Origin: Ophioderma brevispina | Lineage: Eukaryota; Echinodermata; Ophiuroidea; Amphilepidida; Ophiodermatidae | NCBI GenBank assembly: GCA_023653785.1 | Contig: JAMKCH010084926.1 | Coordinates: 1 to 64,000, forward strand | Direction: 5' to 3' | Length of the DNA stretch: 64,000 nt | Shown here: in pieces, positions 37,101-52,100 of the stretch | Numbering within the stretch: the stretch's first letter is position 1 | Layout: each line of letters begins with the position of its first letter | The notes under the pieces: model-generated | The model's database searches: none | Told to the model about the DNA's origin: nothing | What the model saw: the letters and a program-made list of their open reading frames with translations, nothing else | Program-made: the position numbers and the translations under genes

Positions 37101-40100
37101 TAGGTTATAAATTTAAAGCTAGCAATATGCACAACATGTTGGTGGGCTTCTCTCAACATATTCCGTATGTTGCTAAATAAGGCAGGCAATTATAAAGAAA
37201 CTATTGCGGCAAAAAAAAGATTGTTGCTTGCCCTCCACCGACGACCTGTTTTGAAATTCGGAAAATTTTGTTTTCGTACAAAACAATACCAACCATAATT
37301 TTTAAAAAGTTTTTTTTTCTTTCACAATTTTCACATTTTAAAATTACAAAAATAGCACTTAAACAGTTTATTCAAACTTAAAATATACAGCAAGTAAACT
37401 TGGACATATCCCCTGGCAAGATGGCAATTGGAACATGACCTCAGCGGACATTTGACCTTGGTCCAGGCATAATCCACACAGGAAGGAACCTTATTTGCAC
37501 CTTAACCCCAAGTTGGTGTAATCGGACTTAACTTTTTGAAGCAGAATGGAAAAGCTGAACACCTACCCAACTGGAACACCACACATACGGACATGCGTGC
37601 TATTGGCAATATCCCACACGGACAGGGGGGGGGGGATTTTCACGGCCAGGGGGATAAAAATTTGTTAAAACAAAAAAGAAGTTATAAAAAAATTTAAAAT
37701 TGCTCAAATTTCAAAACACCATTAGACTTAAGTTTACATTTTGACGTGAGTGGAAAAAATGGGAAGTTTTTCTTTTGTGTAGGGGCAAGCAAACAATATT
37801 TTTTTTCTTGTCAAAATGATGTCTCTTACCTGTAATGAGCTCATCCTATCATAGGAATGTCAGTCTCTCATGATATGTTAGTGAGTGCCTGTGGAATCAC
37901 TTGATATCAAACCCAGCATTAAAATCCGAGTAACAAGAACTGTGAAAGATAATGTGTGAGATTTTTCATGAATCTTACCAGTCATATAGCAACATATGAC
38001 TTGGTTTAACATAATTCAAATGATACAAATATTGAACTGCATATACTTCTTAATTGATTGTTTAAGTTGACAAGATACTATACTGAGATATTTTCAACAA
38101 CTCACCGTCTTTTGTACAGAAGCGCACCGTTGTTGATCGTTATCAAACCCTCAGTTGAGATGCAAATTAGCGCGTTCACGCGCGGTGTTAAGGGAAGTGC
38201 GTTTACGCGCTACGCTTAAGTCGACGCATGTTCGTCACGTTTAGAACTGGAGTCGGCAAGGACCACCAGGTGCAAAGCAAGCCACAAAACCGCAAAAACT
38301 ATCGTTTTGCTTTAGATTTTGCTTTTAAAATATATTACGAGGAGAAAGATTTCTGTCGACTAGGCATTCAGATGTAAGAACAATATGTTCCACCATACAC
38401 GATATTAATCAGTTTTCATAGGATTTTGTGTTGAAAGGGATTCAAAACATGTTACAGAGTGGTTCATCACAAATCAACAACTCAGCAATCCGATGCGTTC
38501 GCATTTTTATCCGCCGGGCGGCCCCTCGCACGGGATAATAAATAAGCAGACGACATGGATGCATCGTTGTTGGTTTGTGATCTAACCACTCTTGTAACAT
38601 GTTTGAATCCCGAATAAATATATCAACTGTTGTGGCAGCCATGATTATATTTAGGACCCAAATGTTTATACTCACCAAAAGTTGTGAGATTGTTCTATTT
38701 ATACATGTATACTTACGAATGATCCAAAGGTGCATTTTTTGAACTCAAAAAAGCCATCAGACACCCTTATGCCACATTAAAAATTTCGGTGCGCCCATGC
38801 CTAGTAGCGTCCCACGCTAGCATCGGTATGCCCATCCTATCGCCACTGCATCCATGATCCTGTGCTCATTTTGGTACCTTCCCAAGGCTCCACTTGCGGG
38901 GAAGGCCTGGATGAGTTACTAGTTGGTCATTGTAAAGTATAAATAGAACAATCTCAAACTTTGGTGAGTATATTCTATTTTACCATTTCATTACATTACG
39001 AAATGATCCAACTAGTGCATGACTGCAAACTGGTCACTAGGTGGAGGAAGTGGCAGCCGGTAGTCTCCAGGGGGGTGGCCTTTTTTTAAAAAACGGGGTT
39101 TAACGCCTTGTGAATTCTATGGAAGCTGAAATAATTTGCCCCAATTGTACATCCATTACATATATCATGATAGCATATAGCACCTCTATGCGAAGCATAT
39201 ACAGTTGTAATATATATACCTTCATTCCTCACACTTATGAGCAAATAATGGTAATGATGCTTAGAATCCTTCCTCTTACTCTGTCTGCTTTGCTGACAGG
39301 AGGGTTGAGTCACAATTTTATAAATAGTAAGAGTATTTCATACAAAATCATTCTGGAACGTTGTATGAGTCCTCCATCCTGCGCTTCCATAATGCCAGTA
39401 ATGTTAACACGTTAAAGTGCCTAATGACCGAATAATTCGGTCGTAGCTATTGTTTACGTCATTAACAATATGAGCTGCCCTTTACGTCCAACGGCCAATT
39501 GGAAAATACTTACGTAAATCCTGGCATTCACTCGGTCAAGGTCCGATTTACACCCAGATAAAAACTGCCGTATCATCGGGCTTGAAGCCATAATGTTGCG
39601 GGTGTTTTGTGTTTTTAAAGAAATTTTAGGAATTTTTTGATGGCCAAACCCCCTAAATGACATTGTGATATGCTAAAGTCCTTGAAAATCAGTGGCAAAG
39701 ATGGCTATTTTAGCAGTCCAAAAAAGTGAGTGCGCCCGTTTTGCTAAACATAGAATAGAAACATGGACGGGACGGCCGATGATCAGATGTAGATAAAATG
39801 GCGGCGTCGTGAAATCAAGCGATGAAATTGAAAGTATAAACAGCTTTTTCAAGACAATCCATAGTGATGCCGGAGCGATTTAGAGGCAGTAATTTTAGCA
39901 TTTGAGCCAAAATCTATTGGATATTATATATGCCACCGTAGGAGACAGAATAGCCGTCAGTAGTGATGACTATTCGCCGGTCACCGAAGTCCGCTTCAGC
40001 TCAGACTGCAACTCTGCGAGTGTGTTCATTCATTGAGCATCGGTACGGTGGATCGCAGGTGCACTGACGTGGCTTGCGAAGCGGATTTTATACGTGGGCA

Positions 40101-43100
40101 AGCAACAAATTAGAGGTTTACAGCGAATTTAATTGTATTGGCATTAATGCAACTGATAGTGCGTGATACCCATCAATCAATGTCGGTTGCTTCATTGCTG
40201 TAAATACAAAACAAAACAGTTAGCATTTCTCAGTAACCAGTACCATACCAGCAGTTCAGTGTCACTTCAGTGTCAGCTGCTACAGACTCACATGATTGAC
40301 AGTACTACTGGGTCAGCACAAGTGTGCTGGAAAAGGTTAGGTTTTCATTTTACTAAGCCTTTTAGTTTTTTTATCAGATGTGTTGAAATAGTCTTACCGT
40401 ATACGAGTAATAAAAAAAAAATCAAACTCAAGTCAATACATCATGACTTCTTACCCCATTTGCATAGACATGTAATATCATAGACACAATACACAAAATC
40501 CCAGTTTAGTGATAGTGCTTTATTTCCATGGGAAAAAATGAGACTTATTAAAAAATTGACTCTAAAAATTGAAATTACGACACCATTACTCATTTTTTGT
40601 TTTACTTGGCATTTTTTATTCAATACAAATTTGTCATTAGTGATAATATCATAGATTTGAGCAAAATTTATTCACTCAACAAAACATCAACCATTGGGAA
40701 AATTATTATCCATAGACAACATGCAGCACTATATAAAACACCCAAAAATCACCAAATTTTTTAAAGTGCTGCCCTTCGGGCCCAGGAAGGTTAACGCCTA
40801 AGTGGAAAACCCAAGATGGTGCCTAACTTAAAGTACATAAGCATGCGGGTAACTTTAATGGCTGATGTTAATGACCAGTGACGAGGCTTTCACTTTTAAA
40901 AGGTCAGAGATGATCGAGGAAGTGACCAGCATGATAAGGTTTGCTTTGCTGCAAGTGATGAAAAAGTGGTCAGAATATTGAGGAATCCATATATTTTCGT
41001 AAGAAGGTAGAGAGGAGGTAAAAATCTCGAAGTACTCCGGACTGGACACCGATGTTTATTCACAGGATCACCAGTAACGCCAGGAAGCTCTGGAAGAACT
41101 GTAGGCCGAGGTATAAAATCATGGACATGTTATGGGCATGTGTATAAAAAATCACTGGTAAATATGACTATTGAAATGCCACTCCACAGTAGACCGATTC
41201 CCAGATAACGTATCTTTGAATCGCCTTAAAGTTAACATAGGTAGCAACTCTAGTACATATAAGTGGAGTTTTCTTATAATATTCGACCACACTCCTTAAT
41301 TGTGGGACCTCATGCATGATTTCTAACCTGTCTTCGAAGAAATTGTCGTAAATATGGACTTGGTGTGGAAGTTCTTGAATTACCATTCCACCATAAGGGG
41401 ACCTTAGATTGCTAAACCATCAAAATACTTCACAAACTTAGTATTCAAAAGGACTTGGTGATATAGGTCCTGACAAATTAGTCTTAGTAGAAACTCCGAA
41501 GTGTGTAGATGAGAAAAAGTTTTCCGACCACAATCTGGGCCCCAGAAGGGTTTAGAACGTATACCAAGATGCACAATCCTAAGCAGCAGAACCAAAGATG
41601 AGCTGGAGATGAATTTCTTCATAGACAGGATTGCAATTCTCAAAGATTCTGCAATTCCGCTTCAGTTGGAAAAGCTTTGAATTTAATCAGATCTACGATT
41701 GCTCCAAAGAAAAACTCCAGCTTCAGACTCGGAAAGAGTGAGAAATCTTTAAGTTAGGCATGGAACCCAGTTCCTTAACCATCTTTATAACCAATGTTAA
41801 CTACTATCAGACTAGGAGGGTTTGGTGGGCTGTACAATCAAGCAGTAGTCGAAATAGACGAATATCTGGATGATACCCCTCCTTCGCAGATGTTATGCCG
41901 CGGTTTCTACTAATCTTGTATAGGTAAGGGGAGCAGTAGAAGACCGAATGTCAGGAACCGAAACTGGTAAGATTGGTTGTCGAATTGGAAGAGAAGCCAT
42001 AGTTATGATGAAAAACAGGCGGAACAAGGATGTAAGAATCCTGAAGTCTAACGTTGTGCCGAACCAGCTCTAATACAAACTCCTAGATAACAGCTGAATG
42101 AGTTTTCATTTTGAAAATTCTTCTCGGACGAATAAATCTGTACAGGTAGTGTAAGTTGAAGATTGATTAGAGATTTCCTGTTTCCTTCGGATCGAGGAAG
42201 AGTAGAACCTTCTATAGATTTATAATTGGAAAAAGATTTTCCTTTTCCTAAATCACTCCTTCCTCATTCTAGAATCATAGCCTTGAAGTCTCTTTGGCAT
42301 AGGAGTAGAACAATATCCTGACTTTCATTTCACATCATCGTCGGGACGAGTGGTAAACTCTGGATAGTACCTCTGAGAAAGTCTGCAGAAACACGATGAT
42401 CGGAAGGATAATGACGCGCATACAAAACCGGGAAGAAAGGCTTAGACGCCCCCACTGGGTTCATAGGTAGGTAGGAATCAGTTGAACCTTCCTCAACTTC
42501 CTCGCGCCACTCAACGCCTCTAAAACTGGAGTAGAAGGAATTACTTCTATACTGTCTGGAGCCTCGATAGTTGAATTTGCTTGCCCTAATAGTCGTAAAT
42601 CACTCCAAAAAACCTCTCTGTTTCCTCTGTTGGCAGGAATATATAAAAGTGGAAGACCTTCTCCTTGGTAGCCATAATCAAAAGGTTTAAAGTCTGAAGA
42701 AAAAACCTTTCGACTCTAAGTGGTTAATTTCTTGACAGCTTGACTCTACAGCTTTTTTGACACGATCCCTTCCTTGATAAGCTAAGCTGATCACCTGACC
42801 TCCAGAGATCCTTATATCTCAGAGAATTCAAGAGACTCTTTGGCTGTAGGTTCAAAGCATCAACACATTCTGTCTCCAGAGCAAACTTGAAAAGCTCTGC
42901 AGGAACTTGATTAAGATCTGTCATAGAAAAATAACATCTCTCAATAGCTTCTTACGACGCTCCACCAGAGCCTCAAACAACTGCTCATAGATGACTTTTA
43001 GACAGAAAGGTTACACTCGATGTACTCAACCATCAACGAGCAATCCTTTACCAATGTTAAGATTACCATCTTACTTCATTCCATGAATCTACTCCATATT

Positions 43101-46100
43101 AATACTAAGAAGAACCATACTCACTCCAGCTGATGGGCAATGTCTCTGGCCTTGAATTTACTCCATTGGCCTATTCCCATATGATACTAGAAGAACGCAT
43201 CTTCAACCCCAGCTGATTGGCATGGACTCGGCTAACGTAAATTCTTCTCATCAGACTTCATCTAATCCCAGCAAGAGTGGGAACCAAAGGAACTTTGAAG
43301 AACTCGACATCTTCCTCACATTTAGGAAGACTCAGAATCCATCTGAGGGATTTTTGATAACTTTTCCACATAGACTTCTGAACTCATCATAGTCCCTGTC
43401 TAGATCGCACAGAAAAATAAGAGGCTTCACCACTGTTTGCATGTAATGTTTAGCGCTGAAGCAAAAACTGTAGACTAAGTATCTAAAGACATATTCGAAT
43501 CACAATTTCAAACTCGATGAACAAAAACAGCCGACGAGCCGACAGAGCCAGAACAGCAACATTAGGAAATAGGTACTTTTTCAGGAAGAGCCCACATCGA
43601 TAAGGCGGCACCACGATCTGGGAAATCTTTTCTATCAGTTGGATCCTCTATCAAATCAGAGTCTTTACCCACTTTCAAATTTACCATTGCGCTCTCAACT
43701 GGGGAGTAATCACTAAAATTTCAAGAAGTGGCCGTAGCATTAGTCCAAGAGGGGTTGATTAGTCTAGAAATCTCAACTTGGAACTGCATAGGAAAGGACT
43801 GTCCCTGAGGTAGTCTCATAGTTGTGATGATCTAAGAAATGAGTCATGAGAAGACTAAAACCACTTCCGGATAGGTTACATCTAAAGATATCGTCATACA
43901 TTTTAAGTTTCCGCTCACAATCCTAGGAGGCAGACATCACTTACACCGCAAGCTATAGATTTTCTTACACTCACATTGGAAAGAAATCCTCATCATCCTT
44001 ACGTCTTAATTTCGAAAAATCATAGACATCGTTCAACTTGAACTCTTATAAAGAGTCACTAAAAGAGGCTATGTCACTGTTGCCAGGTGAACGTGCCCGT
44101 CGTAGTAGAAACTGCCTCTAATAACATCATCGGATCTGGATCTTTATTATAGATATGAAAAATTCATCACTATGTCTGATCCAGAAATATCCCTTCTGAT
44201 CATAGAACTGGATCCCCGACTTGAAGAACTTCCGAAGTCCCTAAAACTTTCATAAATATGCTAGGAAAATCTTGATGTCTTTTCTTGCTACCCGAATGAA
44301 ACCCTCTAGGCGGAGTGGAAAAAGTGAGAAACGCCACTACGATGACGGAATATCTCCCCGAAGACTTGCATACTAACTACAACAACCTCTGGAAGTCGAG
44401 AGGCGTCTTGAAGAACAGAACACGGATCTTGCACCTTTCTGGTACGAGATGAACGGGAGAGGAGGAATTTCTGAAAGCACGACGATGGCTAAGACGCTTG
44501 ACTGACTGGTAGACGTACGGAGAATGAACGTTAAAGATGGTAGACCACGGCCCGCTGGTTGACTAGATTTAAAGAAACGTTTGGTTCTCGGAGGAACGGT
44601 AGAAGCCGTTACATCCGAGAACAATGGTGACCAGCCCGACGGTAAAGCTCAAACGAAGAACGGTAGAAAGCACTTCAACAGAAAAACCCACGTGTAACAT
44701 TCCCGGTCATCTGTTAGGCAGACGGACAGAGCTGACTGTAAAAACGCTGTACTCCGGAAAAGAGGCGGAGTAAGACTTTCTCTTCTTGAATAAACACCTC
44801 TGCATCGACAACTCTAACTGTCCTCGTATAGCCGTGGAGAAAGCTCTGACTCGTATTGAAATAATATATAACTACTCCACTACATCTTCGCCTTATGAAA
44901 GACTCATTTTCTTTGTAAAACTACATCTGACCCTCTTCAAATTAAACAGTCACATTGGCGGTTCTTGCAGTAATAGAAAAACTCGAGTTGAAACCACGGG
45001 ACGTGAAGCATGTTCGTCAAGTAGGTAAGAACAGACTCTATAAAATCATGACCTCATTATTGTTTCCTATAACATCATCACCAATGCTATCCGGCCACAC
45101 GAAAACCTCCGTTCTTACGGGTACCAACGGTACCGTTGTCCAATTCTCTATCAACATAATAGGTCTTAACAATGCCGATGGGCTCTATGACTGCTACCAC
45201 TGTTGCTTAACTCAGACCTATAATCCATATGCATCACAACGGATGCCCTGTTGATAGCGGCTTAATGATCTTTCTACGAAGATATGTGACAGCCCGACTG
45301 CTCACGTATTGAGAATCATCATCGGACACAGGGCGAGGCCAATATCTCAACTTTGAATCCTTGATTCGCACTGGATAACTCCAGTGTAGATAGCCGTGAT
45401 CCGTCGTTCCTTACCGGTACCACCTGTACAATAAGCCATGGTTGATTAGATTAACTTTTAACTTGTAGAGAGGCGGCATCGTCGTACACTCAACCGTTGA
45501 TAATCTTCCTATTCACCATGAATGGAAGGAGTTGATAGATTAGCCATCCGAAAGTATTCACTAATCATCTGATTCACATCAATCATAGTCCCTTTATCTT
45601 CATAAAAGATAGAGTGGCTGGTCGAACTTGCCCTATAAACTGTTATTTAGCCTCTGCAACCCGGTAGTAGTATCGCCTGGAGACTGTAATCAAAGGTAGA
45701 TCTTGATTGGGCTGGGTTGGGGTTAGAAATATTTGGGTAGAGTCTTCGCTGGGCGCTGACCCGGAGGGAAATGCCCTGAACGGAGATGGAACTGTGTAGC
45801 CTTGGCCTTAAATCATCTTGTCTGTCTCCTCTCCTATACAGCAATCCAATTCGTCCAAATACTCTGGATTTCCAATTCCTGACCATACTAGTGTATTTAT
45901 ATCCAGGTCCTTCTCTGGAACAATAACAGCACTTCACACAGTTCCTGAGGGTTCTGTCTTGTCTTCGAAGTACGCTTACCCACTCACAAACATCTGCGAG
46001 TGGCCACGTAGAGACATCTTTCCTATCTTTCTGGCAACATCAAAAGAAGACGAACATGCAGCGTTTTTATACAGTAATTAAAAACGCCGTGCCGAGAACC

Positions 46101-49100
46101 TGGATATCCAAATGTATAATAGGATAAGGCCAATGAGACAGACGACGAGACAAGACAGACATGAGCAGGGCAACCCCCCCCCCCACCCCCCCCCCCGAAC
46201 TCTTGAAATAATCGAGATTCAACGGCACGAGCTGGAAATACACTGAGGAATAAAACATGATGACATGTTGCACCGTGAGGCTATACCAAGGTGCGAAGGG
46301 AAATATATTAATGCAAGGGAGCAGACACGAGACCGGGACATGTCCCCGACATGCACTGGCGGTCAAATTGTGGACTACATGGGGACTAACCGGCCAAGGA
46401 ACAGCCCCCTTATTACCCCCGTACCGATCGAAGGCCGCGAAAAACGGCTGAAGGCTCGCGGTGCAACCATTGAAGGGATAATACATAATACTTATATCAA
46501 CATCTTCCGAATTCTGATCTTCCGAATCTGAACTTCCGAATTCTGAATTTCCGAATTCTGATCCTCCGAATACCAATCTTGAAACTCTGCACAAAAACAT
46601 CAGCAGGCACGTCATCACCAAAGCTCCGATGAACAGTAGTTGTACAAAAAATCCTCCAGATGCGATATATAATACTCCAATAACTAGGCGATAATGGGGA
46701 AAAAAGTATGATAAATTCCCAATAAAAATTCAAAATGGTGCCCCGAACTGAGACACAAAAAGAGCAAAGGATCAAGGATGCCAGTGGCGATAGTGATCGG
46801 CGTACCGATGCTAGCGGGGACCCCTACTAGGCAGGGGCGCACCAAAATTTTAATGTGGCGATAAGGGGTGTCTGATGGCTCTTTCTGCGCACAAAAAAAA
46901 TGGCATAGTGGACATTCGTAATGTATTAAATTGGGATAAAACTAGAAAAAGTAAGCTTTCAGCTATTTCAGCTGTCAAAAAATTTGTGGTGATGATTTAT
47001 TGAAAAACTAACCGTGACATGCCAGTCATTGGATGCCAGGGGAAAGAAAATAACTTGGTAAAACTAGTTACATATGGAGATTCACAGATCACTATTCTAC
47101 AGTGTATCCTAAAATAATGGGCTCAAACGTTGTCTTGTAAAGTTCAAAATAGGGATCCTGCTTTTATTTAGAGAAAAAACGATATGATTTTTTGAATCCG
47201 GCACTGTATCTAAGTCCAATTGACCCCAGTATATGCCATTATATACCTTATTCACCAAAAAAACCATCTTCAAATGGAATCTTTACACTCTACATCAGTG
47301 TACATTCCAAAAATGTTTCATTCCACAGGATATGCTGACTAGAATTAGCACAAAGTAGGTAACCTGATGAAATAATCAAATAATATCAAATATCTCTACA
47401 ACTATCTCAATATATAATATACCTGGTGAAACCAGTTTTGCATTAATCTCTTTGAGGCTAGGTTTGACAGTCGGCAATGTACCACTACATGGGCATAATC
47501 CAAACAGCATTGAAGAAGCGGCGGGTTGGTAACTGGGCCTGTTTACAAATAATAAGTATCTTTAAGGTGAATCTAGCACCATGATCCATTGTGTGTGAAC
47601 TGTGTGTTGTGTGTGTGTTTAAAAGTGTGTGTGCATGAGTGGGTGTCAATTTTACAAGAGTTGGGGGGTTTAGCCAGAGATGCTAGGTATTGTGTAACAT
47701 GAATGAAATGTCACCAGCTGTGTTATGTGAATCTATCTTTTCTTTTAATAATAGAGTGAAGTATATTTTTTTTTGTGGATTTAATTGTTGAGCACCTGTT
47801 GTCATAAATCTATTACAAAGAATTCCTTCTAACATCCGGAACTATTGGCAGCCAGCAATGCTCAGTATTGATTATGTCACCACAATAAATATTGGAACCA
47901 ACAGCTTTATTTCTTACTGCGGAATGGGAGAGAAGAGGACATCACCCATTCTATAGTCCGTGAGCCACGAACAAATAAACATGAAAAAGCGACAAGAGAG
48001 AAAAAGACATGCAAGATGGGAGGTCGCCTGGCTAAAAAAGCTCCTCGCACTTCCTCGAGACCCCGCCAGGAGAGTGTGTATACCAATCAATCGGGAATGG
48101 GACCAACCCTAAAAAGGATTAGATCCTCAGTTATGACGTACACACGAAAGCCCTCTTGGAAAGTGTATAGCTGATCCACCTGTCGATCGAAAGAAAAGGG
48201 ATGTTCTGAAATGAGTAGTGCCAAAAAACAGTGAACAGCGGTACCTGGATGTTAGAACCTCCTGGGTTCAGGACGAGTGACCTACTTTCTTTAAAAGGAG
48301 ATTAAAAGATTGAAATGGGATTGTAGTTGGTCTGGTAGAGTTGCGATGGAAAGACCAAGGAGTTATGGATCTTGGAGGGGTTGTTAAAATCCTATTCTGG
48401 AGCCAGCAAACAGGGACAAGTCGGTGTAGGATTTCTTTTGAGTGTGAAACTGCATTACAAGTCCATACTTAGCTTTGATCCAATTCGTGAACGCTCATGT
48501 CCATCAGATGCAGAGTCAAGGCCCTAACATCACGATATTCCAAGTGTATGAGCAACATCTTCGCATACTGATGATGTAGTTGAAGACTTCTATGCCACCC
48601 TCCAAAGCAAAGGTGATGCAGCCCCCAAACAGAAGGACAGACTTATAATCATGGGGGATTGGAATGCTAAGGTAGGGAAAGATCATAAAACTGGGGGGAC
48701 ATACTATGGGGGAGAAAGGAATATGGAGAGTGAGAACGGACACAGAGGGAACGCTTTTGATATTTTTGCAAAGAAAACCGCCTCGTAATATCCCACATCT
48801 CGTAAAACACAAACCTGCACGGAGCAGTGGACATGGATTTCACCCGATCATAAGACTAAGAAACATGATTGACCTGATCCTGATAAGAGAAAGGTGGAGA
48901 TCAGCAGTGGGAAAACACCAGATCATTTCACAAGTGTTGATGTTGGATCAGACCACTCCCTTGTTATTGAAAAGCTGAAGTGGTGAAATTTCAAAGTTGA
49001 CGAAGAAAGCCAGAAGAAGAGAAAGAAGTGGAAACTTACCCAAGCTTGATGGCCACTTTATGTAGTTAGAAAATGAATTTCAGCTGAAACTGAAAAACAA

Positions 49101-52100
49101 CAGGTTTCAGGTTGCTTGATGATGAAAGTAACATAGATGATCCCAATGCAGAACTCCTTGCTGAAAAAAAACACCACAATCCATCAAAGAGACAGCAAGA
49201 TAAGTCTTTGAGAATTCATTAGGGTGTAAAGAAGCAGCCTGGATCTCCGATCCTGCCTGCTTGCAACTCTTGCCACTGAGAAGGTGAGAAAGAGAAAGCA
49301 AGGAAAACGAAGGCCATTCAAGATCCTAACAGTCGTCAAGCGTACAACCACTTGACCAGATTGATATTAAAAAAGGCCTTACAGTGGACAAAGAGAAAAA
49401 TGGTACCATGGACAAAGGTAAACATCTTGGAGAAGAAAATGCAAACAGAACTAGAGCAAAGAGGTCTTCAACACCATCAAGACCTAAAACTAAGGGCGTA
49501 GATAGAAGACCTACATCCAACTCATCCGCAGCCGTAATGGTGAGATTCTTTCCACCAGCTGTGAACTGAAATAGAACAAAGATTGGTTTGAAATATGTCT
49601 ATATATAAGGCCCCTCACTCTACAAATCATCAGCCTAACATTGAACCATCCTGTCTTCATCCATAAAATACAGAGACTAGATGTTCTACTCTGGATAGTG
49701 AGCCATCCAATTCTCATTCTGAAGTTGAAGCAGCTGTCAAAAAGCTGAAAGTCAGAAAAGCACCCTGGTGTCTGATGAGATCCCAGGAGAACTGCTCAAG
49801 GCTGGTGTGAGTGCCATCAGTGACCAATGACACAATCTGACAAGATATTGGATAGAATGAACGCATTCCAGAAGAATGGAAAAAAGTTCATCATTCTTAC
49901 CATGCCCAAGAAGGGAGACAAATCACCAGTGTGAGACCTACAGGACCATCAGCCTGATTAACTTACAGCAAAAATTCTTCGGGAAATATAAGGAGCCAGG
50001 ATAAGCCCTATTGTAGAAGCCATTCCAGCAGAAGAACAAGCCGGGTTAAGACCTGGCCGCTCCACAATTGAACAAGGTCTCGCCTGAAGCCCTAATTCCA
50101 AAAAGCGCCTGAGAAGAAAAGATGGGAAGGGTTTTGCCTGTTTCAGTGATTACAAGAGGCATTCGATCGAGAATGGCACGATGGCCTCTTTACAGTGATG
50201 CTTCATTTATGGTGTGCCTCAAAAAACTGATCAACATCATCAGAGATCTCTTACCAAGGCCTTAAAAGATGACATCAGACTAACAACAATCGTAAAGGAA
50301 GCTGTGGGTTGAAACAACTAGTGAGAGTGCGCAGGGATTGTCTTTATCATCAGACCTTTTCAACCTATTTCTCGAATTCAATCTTAGCAGAAGCCTTTGA
50401 TAACTGTAAAAACTGGCATAAAGTGATGGCACCAAATTAAAAAGACCTCCGTTTTGGCTGACGATGTATAGCTCTCAAAAAATCGGGCTGTGTGGGAACC
50501 CCTCACGAGGACGATCTGCAAACCTTGATGAGCAAGTGCATCATGCTAGCCCGGAAAAAATATGGTGGATGGAGATCCTTATACCTAAAAACAAAGCTCT
50601 GGTATCTCCCTGATGACAAGCTCCCAGTAAAGATCCAGCTTGATGGTTCACCACTAGAGCGGTTAAACAAGATTCAAGATTTGGGAGAGTAACGCTAACA
50701 CCTCAAACGACTCCACCCAGCGAAATCAAAAGCATTCTTATTGGCATCCACAGCACTAGGGAAATTACAGAGAGTCGGGAGTGATAAAGAAACACATCCT
50801 CCTCTCCACCCAATACGACTGTTTAATCACTAGTCAACCCAGTGCTTCTTTATGGCTCTGAAACCTGGACCATCAAAAAAAGAAGACTGAAGAAGTTGGA
50901 AGCATTTGAGATTCGATGCTACAGAAAAAATCCTTAATCAGCGGGAAAGGATAAGATCGGAAGAAGAAGTTTCTGTCAAGATCTCCTCCTGCCACTTTCA
51001 AACAAAAAGGATCATGCTCGCACAACTGCCGCGCAGCTGACATGGTTTGAACTTGGCAGAATGAACAAAATCCGCCTACCCAAACGCATTTATATGGAAA
51101 CGGTAGCAGCACAAAAGACAGGGGAAGACCAAGAAGAGCTGGGAGATGACATCATTGTGCGGCCCCAACTTCCACAAGGCATATTGGAAGCGCAAGATAG
51201 GAGTAGATGGTCTAAATTTGTTCGATGAGCCAACGTCCTATGGGACATGGTGCCATAGATAGATAGATAAGATAGATAGTGAAATTAAAACTTTTACCCC
51301 ATAAATTTCCATCTTCTTCTTTAAGCCCTGCCATATTTAAGGGGCATCGGTCTGCGACGCTAGCGGAGTTATATAAAAAAAACAAATTCAGATTAGAAAA
51401 ATTTATAGGCCTGCGGAGCCATTCTAGTGGTCTAAGTGATCTTATAGGCCTGCGGTGCAAGCGAGTTAAAAAATTATTTTCCAGCGCCTTCCCCCGCCCT
51501 CACCACCCCCGGAAAAATTTTATTATGTTTTTTTTCGTGTTTGTTGACATTTCTATGGGTAAGGCGTGTTTTTCAAACTTTGGAAAGGTCATCCGAGGCT
51601 TCAAAAATCATGAATATTCATAAATTAATTCATAATAATTCATAAAATTCATAAATATTCATTAAAATCTCATAAATATTCATAAAATTATTAAATTTAA
51701 GGCCTCCTGCGGCGCAAACACAGTTAGCCTTAAGCGACTTTATATGGGCCTGCGGCGAAAAAAAGTAGGTAACCACTTTTACCCATAATTCCCTCATCTT
51801 CAAGCCCTGCCCTCTTTAAGGGGTATCGGTCTGCGACAATAGCTAGTTATAATATAAAAAAAAATTATAATAACTAAATATTAGATAGTAAATTTATAGG
51901 CCTGCCGCGCAATCGAGTTGGCTAAGCGATCTTATAGGCCTGCGGCGCAGTCTAGTTGGCTAAGCGATTATTTATAGGCCTGCGGCGAAAGCTAGTTGGC
52001 TACGATCTTTAACTAGTTAACTTGTTTTTCCAGCCTCCCCGCCCTCGCCACCCCTGGAAAAGGTTTTATTAGGTTTGTTTCGTGTTTTACATTCCACACG

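Noticed and set aside
39790..39830. ATGGCGGCG start-like sequence in a CpG-containing stretch
   Set aside because: A stop follows after a few codons, and no downstream coding exons on the plus strand were found.
46067..46621. Minus-strand ORF of 184 residues with Ser-Glu-Phe-Gly repeats
   Set aside because: The repeats come from the 15-bp minisatellite at 46506-46575 and a poly-C tract supplies the glycine run. No recognisable domain, though part could belong to the end of the DIRS-like element.
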